From contig DIWU01000011.1 in assembly GCA_002428525.1 (NCBI GenBank), forward strand, positions 92,679 through 156,678: a DNA stretch of 64,000 bases, written 5' to 3'. The notes under the pieces were generated by a model. It ran no database searches, was not told the origin of the DNA, and saw nothing but the letters and a program-made list of their open reading frames with translations. This DNA comes from a bacterium UBP14_UBA6098. Its GTDB lineage: Bacteria; UBP14; UBA6098. Both the position numbers and the translations under genes were made by a program. The stretch's first letter is position 1. Each line of letters starts with the position of its first letter. Positions 17,971 to 26,963 of this stretch are shown piece by piece.

Positions 17971-20970
17971 CTACTCCCCTATGCCCCTTCCGTCCGGAAG
18001 GGAGGCCGGTTGTTGCTCTCTGGCGATCTGCTCAGGGGTCTTTTCCGAGGGGGTGACAACCATCTGCGAACGAGTGGCCTGCGCCTTTTGAATCGACTCG
18101 AAATAGGCCTTTATCTGCGGGTCGTCCGGATGCTTCTCGTACCAAGCGGAGATCTCCTCGTTGAATAGATCGGTCATGCCGTAGGCATAATAATAGCCGA
18201 GCTGGGATTTGAAGAGGACATCGTCGTCGGGGTTCTTCTCGCGGCCCTTCTTGATAATATTCAAAGTTCTGTTCGTGTCGCCGTATTGGTAGCAGAGATC
18301 GGCAAAAAGCCTTATCAAACGGACATTCGAGGAGTCTTTCTCCAAAGAGATTTGGAACAGCTCGTCGAACTTGTCCCAGCGGTTGACATCGGCGAAGATA
18401 TCCCCGGCGAACATCGCGACGCGCCAGTCGTAGGGCAACATGTCGATTGCGCCCTGCATGACTTCCATAGCCTCGTTGCGGCGGTCGCGCGCGCGAAGAT
18501 CGAGCGCTAGTGTCATGAAGGCCGTGGTGTAGTTTTGGAGCAGTTTCTCGGAGTTCTCGTCTTTGTAGATCGTCTCGTCCAAGAGGCCGCGATAGCTGTA
18601 TGTGTCGAATAGATACTTCCGCATGATCTCCGGCTCGACCTGACGCTCGCCCTTCTTGCCGGTGAGTCTGTATGCCAGTCCCTCCATGCGTAGATAGTCA
18701 CCGTAATTGAGCTTGTTGTCGGGCGAGACCGTCACGGCGAAATAGATCGGCGGTGTGAAGGTATAGTTCGTATCGACGACTCCGTCGACGGTATCGACCT
18801 TCACGGACACCTGCGAGCGATCGACGAGGTGCTTCACCATAATGTCCTGAACGCGGACTATGGTTCCATCGGAGGTTCTGTAGGCGCGAAGCCCGTCTAT
18901 CTGCTCGTCTGTCATCTGGATGTTCACAAAATCGTTCCCGAACTGGTTGATCTTGCGGATAACCTCGGCGGATGTGAGCGTGATATTCCTCGCGCCGAGT
19001 TTGCGTTTGAGGTTAAGCTCGTTTTCGGCCTCCATCTCGCCGGAGACCGTTGCGCCGGAGGAGTTTGTGCCGGTGTATTTATAATAGGTGCGCGTTTTCA
19101 ACTGCTTGATATACCAGTTCGTGTTCAGCAGGCTGAGGTTTGCGATGCAGACATCGGTTCTGATCCCCAAAACAACCTGAAGGAACCAAAGCGGGAAGGT
19201 GTCGTTGTCGCCGTTGGTAAAGAGAATGCTGTTCGGCTCGCACGAATTCAGGATGTTATAAGCGTAGTCGTGGGGAATATAGTTCTTGTGGTAATCCTTT
19301 GTGAACCAATTCGCCTTGAGCGGAATCGCGGGCAAGAGGGTTAGTATCGCGCACAGAATCAGGGTCAGCGAGGAAGGTAATTTCGCGGAATGCCGTAGTT
19401 TGTTGAACATCCCGAGAATAGCCCCCAATCCGATACCGATCCACATTGCCATGAACATATAGCCCGGCGTAAAGAAGTAATCGCGGTCGCGAACCTCGAG
19501 CTTAACGCCTTGGGTTCCGTCCGAGAAGTTGATATATATTATCAGCCCGAGCGTGCTGATGAGAAGCGACAGGAAAAGCAACAGCCAGAACTGCTTGTGC
19601 TTTGGGAAAAGGATGAACAGGCCGACTAATGCGAAGAAGAAGGGGATCATTCCGCGAAGGCTACTTTTCGGGGAAGACCATTGTTGCTCGAAGAAGCCCC
19701 AGAAGCCCATACGGGGATGGACGCCGATCTGGTTGATCCATTTGCCCTTGCGGTTGAACATCGCCTCCCACATCGATTCTTGGCCGTATTGTTTCCTGTC
19801 CATATAATCGGCGAAGGTCTCGATGGTCTCGGGATCGTTTTCATCGATAACCGGATCGAGCTGAGAGCGGATTATTGTGTAGGAACATATGCCGAACGCG
19901 ACAAGGCAGACAAGCAGTGTGATAAAGCCGAGTCCGAACCTTCGGGCGGCAACTTCCGCATTATCGTTACGGTGTCTCATTGCCGATGCGACCAGAAGGC
20001 CGACCAATAGCAAGGCCAAGCTGACAACCGACAATCCGATGAAAAGGCTGAAGGTCGTCGCGACCGCGAAAAGCACAATCCATGTGAACCAGAAGACCGG
20101 GTCCTTGCGCTTGCGGACACTGGTCATCACGACAAAAAGGAAGATCGGCGGAAGCATGATCATCGTCGTGAGGTGGATCGCGATACCGAGATAGAGGATA
20201 TAGGCTATGAATACGAGATATCGGTCGCTGTCGGGCTTGTCGCGCTTTTCATACCAGACCATCGCGACATAAACCGCGAGCGCTGAGATGAACATTGCGG
20301 GGCCGTAAACCTCGGCCTCGATGGAGTTTCCCCAGAAGGTTGAGGAAAAGGCCGCCAGCAGGCTTCCAACCAAGCCGGAGACGAAGACTATAGCATATTC
20401 GGAGGCTGAATTTGCTTTGAGGAAAAGCTTTTCGGTGGCCTTGGAGATTATTAAGAAGAGAGTAGCTACTGCAAGGGCGTTGAAAAAACCGCTCATTAGA
20501 TTGAGCTTGTGTGCGACTGAGAGTTCCTCGAGGCCCCAAATCGGCGCGAGGAAATTCAAGGGCAAAATCGAAACTAACCTTCCGATGAGCAGAAACAGCG
20601 GCGCACCGGGGGGATGCGGAACGCTGAGACTGTAGCTACAAGCGATGAACTCGCCGCAATCCCAGAACGGCGTCGAGGGATTTGCGGTTTGAGCATACAC
20701 AATAAATGCGATGAACGCAACCATCGCGGCATACCAACGGCGCATCACGCGGTAGGCGCGATCGTTGAGCCGGAAGTCATTGTCCTCGGCCTTCTCTGTC
20801 ATCGCAACACCGATGAGGGCCACGATCGGGGCAATCATGCCCATGAAAAACCATTTCATCGGGTTCTGAGCCTTGCCTTTGGCCATAATTGCGGCCAAAA
20901 CTCCGGTGAGAACCCCGGAGGCCAGCCAAACAATTATATGCGTCAGGATAATGCTGTTCACATGAGGCAT
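17971..20970 (-). CDS. DUF2723 (GT117-type) multi-pass membrane glycosyltransferase with C-terminal TPR region
   Basis: 999 residues. It starts with two membrane helices, then the DUF2723 signature FWDCGEFIACSYSLSVPHPPGAPLF near residue 100 and about ten further membrane segments to residue ~560. A soluble part follows, ending in tetratricopeptide-like helices (about 820-960) and a Pro/Gln-rich tail. DUF2723 proteins resemble protein O-mannosyltransferases and are frequent in Bacteroidota; they are thought to move a lipid-linked sugar onto exported proteins. In an organism exporting many large surface proteins this could be their glycosylation enzyme (inference). Strong GAGGAG site before the ATG. 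The 34-base gap to the gene before it allows co-transcription. Confidence 0.9.
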   Translation of the reverse strand: MPHVNSIILTHIIVWLASGVLTGVLAAIMAKGKAQNPMKWFFMGMIAPIVALIGVAMTEKAEDNDFRLNDRAYRVMRRWYAAMVAFIAFIVYAQTANPSTPFWDCGEFIACSYSLSVPHPPGAPLFLLIGRLVSILPLNFLAPIWGLEELSVAHKLNLMSGFFNALAVATLFLIISKATEKLFLKANSASEYAIVFVSGLVGSLLAAFSSTFWGNSIEAEVYGPAMFISALAVYVAMVWYEKRDKPDSDRYLVFIAYILYLGIAIHLTTMIMLPPIFLFVVMTSVRKRKDPVFWFTWIVLFAVATTFSLFIGLSVVSLALLLVGLLVASAMRHRNDNAEVAARRFGLGFITLLVCLVAFGICSYTIIRSQLDPVIDENDPETIETFADYMDRKQYGQESMWEAMFNRKGKWINQIGVHPRMGFWGFFEQQWSSPKSSLRGMIPFFFALVGLFILFPKHKQFWLLLFLSLLISTLGLIIYINFSDGTQGVKLEVRDRDYFFTPGYMFMAMWIGIGLGAILGMFNKLRHSAKLPSSLTLILCAILTLLPAIPLKANWFTKDYHKNYIPHDYAYNILNSCEPNSILFTNGDNDTFPLWFLQVVLGIRTDVCIANLSLLNTNWYIKQLKTRTYYKYTGTNSSGATVSGEMEAENELNLKRKLGARNITLTSAEVIRKINQFGNDFVNIQMTDEQIDGLRAYRTSDGTIVRVQDIMVKHLVDRSQVSVKVDTVDGVVDTNYTFTPPIYFAVTVSPDNKLNYGDYLRMEGLAYRLTGKKGERQVEPEIMRKYLFDTYSYRGLLDETIYKDENSEKLLQNYTTAFMTLALDLRARDRRNEAMEVMQGAIDMLPYDWRVAMFAGDIFADVNRWDKFDELFQISLEKDSSNVRLIRLFADLCYQYGDTNRTLNIIKKGREKNPDDDVLFKSQLGYYYAYGMTDLFNEEISAWYEKHPDDPQIKAYFESIQKAQATRSQMVVTPSEKTPEQIAREQQPASLPDGRGIGE

Positions 20971-21004
20971 TTTCCTACTCCTCGCATGTTATTTTGAAAA
21001 TTAA

Positions 21005-21730
21005 TTATTTGCCTTCATGAAGCCTCTCGGCCAACTTTTGCGGCAATCCGGCATCGATTATCCTTCTTGCCGCAGAATCGATATTGTAACCAACTCGGAC
21101 AAATTCGAGCTGTAAGTCATCCGTGTCAAAGATAACAAAAGCCGCTTTCGGTTCGCCGTCGCGCGGCCTTCCGACACTCCCGACATCGATAATATATCGA
21201 TATTCCCGATACAATTGCATTAGGCCCTCGCGAGGCGGGCAATACTCGTTAAGCTCCGTCCCCCAAAGGCCGGGAATATGGCTATGCCCGACAAAACATA
21301 CCGGCTCGTTGAACGAGTCGAACTGGGCATTGATACTGATTGACTTGCGAATATAATGCCAGCTTTCCGGTGAAAGCGGCGAGCCGTGCACAAATTTACA
21401 ATTTTCGATCGACGACTCGATCGGCAAAGAAGAAAGCCATTTCTTCTCGGCGAAATCGAGCTGTTGAGCCGTCCATTCGATCGCGGCTCTGGCGGTCGGG
21501 TTGAACCTCGAGGTGTCGGTCATTCCAATCGCGCCGTAGTCGTGATTCCCGGCAACCACAAGATCCGCGGCCTCGCGAACAAGGGCGATGCACTCGGAGG
21601 GCGAGGCGCCGTAACCGACGACATCGCCGCAACAAATAATTCTATCCGGACTAAAGCGCCGCAATTCTCCGAGCACTGCCTCGAGGGCCTCGATATTGCT
21701 ATGAATATCGCTGAGAACCGCAAGCCTCAT
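21005..21730 (-). CDS. Calcineurin-like metallophosphoesterase (YfcE/MJ0936-like)
   Basis: 241 residues. The dimetal site motifs are all present: LSDIHSN (residues 6-12), CGDVVGYG, AGNHD, then FVHGSP and VGHSHIPG. This is the compact single-domain phosphodiesterase family, cytoplasmic, active on various phosphodiesters; the natural substrate is unknown. Its ATG overlaps the nusB stop by four bases (ATGA), placing it in the rib-nusB transcription unit. Confidence 0.88.
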   Translation of the reverse strand: MRLAVLSDIHSNIEALEAVLGELRRFSPDRIICCGDVVGYGASPSECIALVREAADLVVAGNHDYGAIGMTDTSRFNPTARAAIEWTAQQLDFAEKKWLSSLPIESSIENCKFVHGSPLSPESWHYIRKSISINAQFDSFNEPVCFVGHSHIPGLWGTELNEYCPPREGLMQLYREYRYIIDVGSVGRPRDGEPKAAFVIFDTDDLQLEFVRVGYNIDSAARRIIDAGLPQKLAERLHEGK

Positions 21731-22170
21731 TCTTCGGTGCTCTCGATTTCATCGCGTTTTTCGATATCGAGGTGCCTTAAAATGCCGTCCAACAGACCAT
21801 TGACGAAACGCGCCGACTCCGAAGTCCCGAAATGCTTTGCCAACTCGATGCATTCGTTGATTGTCGTTTTCGGGGGGATATCGGGGAAATATAACAGCTC
21901 CGCGACGCCGATTCGGAGGATGTTCTTATCGACGATCGCGATTCTATCGAGCGCCCAATTCTCTGCACGTTCGTTAATTATATTATTTATTTCATCTATA
22001 TTTTTAATTATTGCCTCTAATATCGCACTAAAAAACAACTTAGCCGATTTGGGAACCTCGTAAAGCTCGAGTATCTCCTCCTCGAGGGCGGATATCTCCT
22101 TCGGCCCCGTCACTTCTACCGAGTAAAGCGCCATAAGAACGGCGATTCGGGCCTCGCGGCGTGCTCCCAT
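21727..22170 (-). CDS. nusB: Transcription antitermination factor NusB
   Basis: 147 residues of all-helical NusB fold: the start GARREARIAVLMALYSVEV matches the RNA-binding N-terminal helix, and the end PKTTINECIELAKHFGTSESARFVNGLLDGI matches the family's conserved C-terminal helices. NusB binds boxA with NusE (S10) for rRNA antitermination. It follows ribH with a one-base overlap; ribH-nusB adjacency is common across bacteria and supports the assignment. Confidence 0.93.
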   Translation of the reverse strand: MGARREARIAVLMALYSVEVTGPKEISALEEEILELYEVPKSAKLFFSAILEAIIKNIDEINNIINERAENWALDRIAIVDKNILRIGVAELLYFPDIPPKTTINECIELAKHFGTSESARFVNGLLDGILRHLDIEKRDEIESTEE

Positions 22171-22655
22171 TAATTCAATCCTTTCTTAAAATTAAGCTTG
22201 GAATTGAGATCGGCCATCTCGAGGGCGTCGAGTGCGGCTGTAAAACCGCGGTTGCCGGCCTTGGTGCCGGCGCGCTCGACCGCCTGATCGACGCTGTCCG
22301 TTGTGAGAATGCCATAGATGACCGGGACTCCGGTCTGCATCGAGGCCGCGGCAATCCCCTTCGAGACCTCCGCGGAGACATACTCGAAGTGCGGCGTGTC
22401 GCCCCGAATCACCGCGCCGAGACATATGACAGCCGAGAAATCGCCGGACGCGGCGAGCTTCGCGGCGATAGAGGGTATCTCGAAGGCTCCGGGGACCCGC
22501 ACCACCGAAATCGCCGACTCATCGACCCCGTGGCGGCTGAGACAATCGACCGCGCCAGAGATTAAGCGCTCGACGACGAAATCGTTGAAACGACCCGCAA
22601 CTATTGCGAACTTTGCCTTTGCCGGCGGAATATATCTTCCCTCGACGGTGTTCAT
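22170..22655 (-). CDS. ribH: 6,7-dimethyl-8-ribityllumazine synthase
   Basis: 161 residues, the usual length. Family motifs are RFNDFVVERLISGAVDCL, VPGAFEIP and GAVIRGDTPHFEYV, which bind the ribitylaminopyrimidine and the dihydroxybutanone phosphate. It makes the lumazine that riboflavin synthase dismutates. It overlaps the ribBA stop by four bases and the nusB start by one. Together with ribE and ribBA it covers all riboflavin steps except the RibD deaminase/reductase, which is not in this window. Confidence 0.95.
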   Translation of the reverse strand: MNTVEGRYIPPAKAKFAIVAGRFNDFVVERLISGAVDCLSRHGVDESAISVVRVPGAFEIPSIAAKLAASGDFSAVICLGAVIRGDTPHFEYVSAEVSKGIAAASMQTGVPVIYGILTTDSVDQAVERAGTKAGNRGFTAALDALEMADLNSKLNFKKGLN

Positions 22656-23896
22656 CTTTGCTCCTTTTCGATATTTTCAGGGGTCTTCGACTCGATTTCG
22701 AGCAGATGGCCCATTCTTTCCTTTTTCGTTCGAAGATATTCGATGTTATCGGGATTCGGCACGACCGAGATCGGCACGCGCTCGACTATCGAGAGGCCGT
22801 AGCCCTCGAGACCGATGATCTTTTTCGGGTTGTTCGTGAGAAGGCGAATCGTCGATATGCCCAAATCGACGAGTATTTGCGCGCCGATGCCGTAATCGCG
22901 GAGATCCGGCGGAAAACCGAGCCTGCAATTTGCCTCGACCGTGTCGAAGCCCAAGTCCTGAATATGGTAGGCTTGGAGCTTCTTGCCGATTCCAATACCG
23001 CGGCCCTCTTGGCGCATATACAACAAAACCCCCTCGCCGGCGGATTCGATCATGGCCATCGAGTGGGAAAGCTGTTCGCCGCAATCGCAACGCCTGCTCC
23101 CGAAGACATCGCCGGTGAGGCACTCGTCGTGAACCCGCACGAGGATATCTCTCTTTCCGGCGACCTCGCCCTTCACGAGGGCGATATGCTGGCGGCCGTC
23201 GAGCAGGGATTCGTAAAGGTAAATGCGAAAATCGCCGAATCGTGTCGGGAAATTCGCGGAGGTGACGGCCCGAACGAGCTTCTCGTTTTTTGTGCGAAAC
23301 TCGATGAGGTCTTTCACCGTGATTATCGGCAGATCGTGTCTTCGCGCAAGCTCGACGAGTTCGGGAACCCGCGCCATCGTTCCATCATCGGACATGATCT
23401 CGCAAATGACACCGACCGGAAACAGGCCGGCGAGCTTGCAAAGATCGACCGCGGCCTCGGTGTGCCCGGCTCTTCGCAGAACGCCGCCCTGCGCGGCCTT
23501 GAGGGGAAAGATATGGCCGGGTTTGGCGAATCTTCCGGCCTCGATTCTCGGGTCGGCGATAGCGCGAAGGGTGGCCGCCCTGTCATGGGCGGAGATACCC
23601 GTGGTCGCGCCCTCGAGGAAATCGACTGTGACTGTGAATGGCGTGCCGTGAAGGGCGGTGTTTCTATCGACCATCATATCGAGGCCGAGGCCCTCGATGC
23701 GCTCCGGCGAGGCCGGCGCGCAAACCATCCCGCGGCCGAACCTCGTGATGAAGTTGATCATCTCGGGGGTCGCCTTCTCCGCGGCGGCGACGAAATCGCC
23801 CTCGTTCTCGCGATCCTCGTCATCGACGACGATGAGAATTCCCCCGCGCGCGATGGCTTTCAGCGCGCTTTCAATTGTATCGAATGAGTGAGTCAT
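22652..23896 (-). CDS. ribBA: Bifunctional 3,4-dihydroxy-2-butanone-4-phosphate synthase / GTP cyclohydrolase II
   Basis: 414 residues from ATG 23896, whose ATGA overlaps the riboflavin synthase stop; the frame is open further upstream but only through the ribE gene. Residues 1-205 are the RibB domain (IARGGILIVVDDEDRENEGD, FITRFGRGMVC, HDRAATLRAIADP). Residues ~206-414 are the RibA domain with zinc-binding VFGSRRCDCGEQL and the GTP-binding RQEGRGIGIGKKLQAYHIQ. It supplies both precursors of riboflavin. Both active sites look intact. Confidence 0.95.
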   Translation of the reverse strand: MTHSFDTIESALKAIARGGILIVVDDEDRENEGDFVAAAEKATPEMINFITRFGRGMVCAPASPERIEGLGLDMMVDRNTALHGTPFTVTVDFLEGATTGISAHDRAATLRAIADPRIEAGRFAKPGHIFPLKAAQGGVLRRAGHTEAAVDLCKLAGLFPVGVICEIMSDDGTMARVPELVELARRHDLPIITVKDLIEFRTKNEKLVRAVTSANFPTRFGDFRIYLYESLLDGRQHIALVKGEVAGKRDILVRVHDECLTGDVFGSRRCDCGEQLSHSMAMIESAGEGVLLYMRQEGRGIGIGKKLQAYHIQDLGFDTVEANCRLGFPPDLRDYGIGAQILVDLGISTIRLLTNNPKKIIGLEGYGLSIVERVPISVVPNPDNIEYLRTKKERMGHLLEIESKTPENIEKEQR

Positions 23897-24477
23897 TTGA
23901 TTACCATATTTTCGACATATTTCGCAATAATATCGAACTCGATGTTTATATATGCGCCGGCGGAAAGACCGGCGAGGGCCGTCGAGGCGAGTGTGGTCGG
24001 AATTAGCGACATCTCGGCCTCTCCCGCGCACTTTCGTGCGACTGTCAGGCTGACGCCGTCTATAGCTATCGAGCCTTTTTCGACGATAAACCTATCGAAC
24101 CGCCTCGGAAAACTAACAACCATCGAGGCGAAATCCCCTGCGCGTCGGAGGCGAAGCAACTTGCCGACACAATCGACATGGCCTTGCACGATATGGCCGC
24201 CGAACCTTCCCCCGGCTCTCAGCGCGCGCTCGAGATTGACCTCGCGGCCGGGCCGCAACTGCGCCAATGTCGATCTTTCGAGGGTTTCCCTCGATATATC
24301 GGCGGAGAAGCCTTCAGTTTCGATTCCGGACACAGTGAGACAAACGCCGTTCACGGCAATGCTCTCCCCCATCTCGAGCCCTTCGGGGAACACCGCCTCG
24401 ATAACTATTCTCGCGCCTTCGCCGCGCCGCGTGAAGGTCCGGACTACCCCTTTTAAGCCGACAATTCCGGTGAACAA
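23893..24477 (-). CDS. ribE: Riboflavin synthase alpha chain
   Basis: 194 residues forming two lumazine-binding barrels (second starts near residue 98 with HIVQGHVDCVG). The invariant N-terminus (M/L)FTGIV fixes the start at TTG 24477, supported by GGAGG ten bases upstream. The enzyme dismutates two lumazines to riboflavin. This is the first gene of a very compact unit, ribE-ribBA-ribH-nusB-phosphoesterase, with one- to four-base overlaps throughout. No FMN riboswitch pattern was seen in its leader, which is only a few dozen bases long. Confidence 0.94.
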   Translation of the reverse strand: MFTGIVGLKGVVRTFTRRGEGARIVIEAVFPEGLEMGESIAVNGVCLTVSGIETEGFSADISRETLERSTLAQLRPGREVNLERALRAGGRFGGHIVQGHVDCVGKLLRLRRAGDFASMVVSFPRRFDRFIVEKGSIAIDGVSLTVARKCAGEAEMSLIPTTLASTALAGLSAGAYINIEFDIIAKYVENMVIK

Positions 24478-24510
24478 AACGCGCGACCTCCATTATATAC
24501 AAATCTTTGA

Positions 24511-24539
24511 AAAATATATTTATTTTTAATAAAAGTCAA
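24511..24539 (-). promoter_or_regulatory. Promoter of the ribE operon
   Basis: Minus-strand TTGACT (24534-24539), 17-base spacer, TATTTT (24511-24516), about 34 bases before the TTG start. The rest of the 24478-24738 gap is AT-rich and separates divergent genes; nothing else is recognised there apart from the A-run described with the next gene. Confidence 0.6.
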
Positions 24540-24738
24540 TGCCTAAAGTTCATCCGACGGCATCGTTCGATAACGATTTTGGCCTTGTGTGGAAATCGGA
24601 CTTGGGTTTTGCATGATGTCGCGGCTTGCCATTCAATTCGGGGAACGATTTACGATAGTATAAAAAATGCTTTCAATATGAAAAAAAATAATTAAATTCT
24701 CCACCAAATACCGGAACCTTTTCAATAATTACAAAATA

Positions 24739-26787
24739 TTGGCAAACAGAATATTAAACTCAGCTTCGTTGTTCACTTCGCTCGCGCTGTTGTTCGCCGC
24801 AGGGGCAGAAGACACGATTATCCAGCCTCCGCGGAGCGGTGATAAATATCCCAACACCTATGCCAAGGATATCGATATCGATGCACCTTGGTTCGTGATC
24901 GACGAGATGACGCAGTTTCCTGTGCAGTTTTATATCAAGGACGCCAATGTCATCGATTTAGAGGAATTGGAGGGACTTTATATCGAGGTCCCCCGGTCGA
25001 GGTCGGGCGGCGATTTTTCGGACACCGATACGATCTTTCGCAAGGTCTATTCGCCGGTTATCGAGGACCTGAGCCTATCGTTTTGGGACACCGTTGTGTT
25101 CATCGCGGTTCCGGAGGGCTATTCGGCCGGCCAGACGATTTATATGAAGGCGACCATCGATTTCGAGGACGGACTCCCTTTGGATGAGCGTTTCTCGAAG
25201 GTGCTCGCTGTCAAGGTCGGCGGCGACGGCCTGCCGAAGTTCCCCGATTGGTATCAAGGCGATTGCCATTTCCACACGAGCATAACGAACAACGCCTATG
25301 AATTCGGCGGGTCGTTTAGGATGATAGCCGAATGTTCCCGCGCTATGGGTGTCGATTTCGTGATGTTAACCGACCATGCCTCCGATTCGTCGAATGTTTT
25401 CGGTTTCCTAGCCGACGATCTGAACCTCAGCGATTGGTTGGCGATACCGGATAGTATCGCCACCTACGGCAGAGGCTATCCTGTTATGATTCGCGGCGAA
25501 GAGGCGGATATTCGTTCGCCCGGTTCCAGCCGAAACCACCTCCTGATATACGGCAATCACGAGTTCTTTCCGGCGAAGATCGATTTCAGTATAGCCGAGA
25601 AGACCCATGCCGACGCGAGGGCCTTTCTATTGGCCTCACCTGAGGCGGTGTCTTATCCGGCTCACCCCTATAATCCGGACTATCTTTGGGAGGATTCTGT
25701 CGTCGATTCCGGTTTCGAGGCCGGTGTTTTTCAGGGGCTTCAGATTTGGAACGAGAGGTCTGTTTTCGATATCGATGTCGATCTGGACGAGTATTGCGAT
25801 CCGTTCCCCTTTTCCTCAGGGACAATGCTTCGCGGCGGTTTATGGGATTCCGATCTTCTTCTGGGGTTAACCAAATGGGATAGCTTCCTTTGGCAAGCTA
25901 TCGCCCTCGCCGATCTCGAACACCCACGCAAGATATTTATCAACGGGGGAAGCGACGCCCACGGCGATTTCAACTATTTCACCTACTATCCCTTCGCCGG
26001 GGGAATACCCGTTCCGGACATCTATGCCACCGATAACGCCTTCGCGAAGGTGAGAACATTGGCCTATTGCCCCCTCGGCCTCGACGAGGCCTCGATTCTG
26101 CGCGCCCTTCGAAACGGCAACACCGTCGTCACCGACGGCCCGATTATTAACCTTCGGAGTTTCAGCGGTTGCGATTTGCCGGAAAGTTACAAAATCATAG
26201 GGCAAACCGACACCGTGAAATTCGGCGGCACAGACTCGTTAAAAATCGACTACAAAGCCTCCGCCGAGTTCGGGGGGACCATCAAGAGGTTGACCCTCAA
26301 GAAAATACATCCCCTATCCCCCACACCAGAGACGGTGAGTCTTGACTCATTGCTCTCCGGGTTCGATGGTAGCTTTTCTATCCCCCTCGACCCACCGGTC
26401 GATGAGGGATGGTGTTGCTATCGTCTCGAGGCTATGACATTCTTGGAGGGCGAGCAATATATTAAACCCGATTCAGCCTATCGATGTTTCACTAACCCGA
26501 TATGGTTCTATGTGCTCCCGGATACATACCTCACAACCGGCGAAATCCCCACTCCGGAAAGACTTTTCCTGAATATCTTCCCTAATCCGTTCAATAGCTC
26601 CTGCGCAATCGAGTCCAATCTTGATGCGAAAATCGAGATCTTCGACGCGATCGGTCAAAAACTCGCCGAGCTTACAAAGAATAAGCATCTTTGGAAACCG
26701 AGCAATAACTACAAATCGGGAGTTTACTTTATTCGCGCACAAAAAGGCTCTAGATATATCGTGCGAAGAGCCATCTATATCAAATAG
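24739..26787 (+). CDS. Secreted PHP/CehA-like metallohydrolase with type IX sorting domain
   Basis: 682 residues if it starts at TTG 24739. A hydrophobic signal segment covers residues 9-22. Residues ~170-480 look like a PHP-superfamily (CehA/McbA-like) metal-dependent hydrolase: GDCHFHTS, DFVMLTDHASD, the later His in SYPAHPYNP and the NGGSDAHGDF motif supply metal ligands. The last ~90 residues form a Por-type sorting domain (IFPNPFNSSCAI...GVYFIRA). So it is probably an exported or surface phosphoesterase-like enzyme; substrate unknown. The start is uncertain: no clear ribosome-binding site, and an ATG at 24678 followed by eight A would read into this frame if the run had seven A. Confidence 0.83.
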   Translation: MANRILNSASLFTSLALLFAAGAEDTIIQPPRSGDKYPNTYAKDIDIDAPWFVIDEMTQFPVQFYIKDANVIDLEELEGLYIEVPRSRSGGDFSDTDTIFRKVYSPVIEDLSLSFWDTVVFIAVPEGYSAGQTIYMKATIDFEDGLPLDERFSKVLAVKVGGDGLPKFPDWYQGDCHFHTSITNNAYEFGGSFRMIAECSRAMGVDFVMLTDHASDSSNVFGFLADDLNLSDWLAIPDSIATYGRGYPVMIRGEEADIRSPGSSRNHLLIYGNHEFFPAKIDFSIAEKTHADARAFLLASPEAVSYPAHPYNPDYLWEDSVVDSGFEAGVFQGLQIWNERSVFDIDVDLDEYCDPFPFSSGTMLRGGLWDSDLLLGLTKWDSFLWQAIALADLEHPRKIFINGGSDAHGDFNYFTYYPFAGGIPVPDIYATDNAFAKVRTLAYCPLGLDEASILRALRNGNTVVTDGPIINLRSFSGCDLPESYKIIGQTDTVKFGGTDSLKIDYKASAEFGGTIKRLTLKKIHPLSPTPETVSLDSLLSGFDGSFSIPLDPPVDEGWCCYRLEAMTFLEGEQYIKPDSAYRCFTNPIWFYVLPDTYLTTGEIPTPERLFLNIFPNPFNSSCAIESNLDAKIEIFDAIGQKLAELTKNKHLWKPSNNYKSGVYFIRAQKGSRYIVRRAIYIK

Positions 26788-26790
26788 TCC

Positions 26791-26946
26791 ACCCCCGGGG
26801 CGTCGGCCGCGCATGCGCGGGCCGTCAGGCCGAAAGAAAAGATTCCGTTTAATATATAAAAACCTCGCTTCGGCCTGACGGCGATTTTTTCGGCCTGTGG
26901 AAAGTTCACTTTCCACAGGCCGAAAAAATCCCGACGCCCCGGGGGT
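26791..26946. repeat. Cloverleaf-like nested inverted-repeat element 2
   Basis: Starts three bases after the stop of the PHP-hydrolase gene and lies between convergent genes. The outer stem is 26791-26806 with 26931-26946 (16 bp perfect, containing GGCGTCGG). Inside, without unpaired junction bases: the palindrome 26807-26820 centred on GCATGC; hairpin 26821-26882 with 14-bp arms and an AT-rich 34-base loop; and hairpin 26883-26930 with 23-bp perfect arms and a 2-base loop. The order of arms equals that of element 1 read on the minus strand, though most stem sequences differ. It may also act as a bidirectional terminator. Confidence 0.88.
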
Positions 26947-26963
26947 AAGTTCAACTCGGCTAA

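Noticed and set aside
22604..23887. Long plus-strand open frame opposite ribBA
   Set aside because: It lies antisense to a clearly conserved enzyme gene and its translation resembles no protein; high-GC codon bias keeps the opposite strand open.
24478..24738. FMN riboswitch upstream of ribE
   Set aside because: The leader between the likely promoter and the start is only a few dozen bases, and I could not find the conserved RFN stem sequences.
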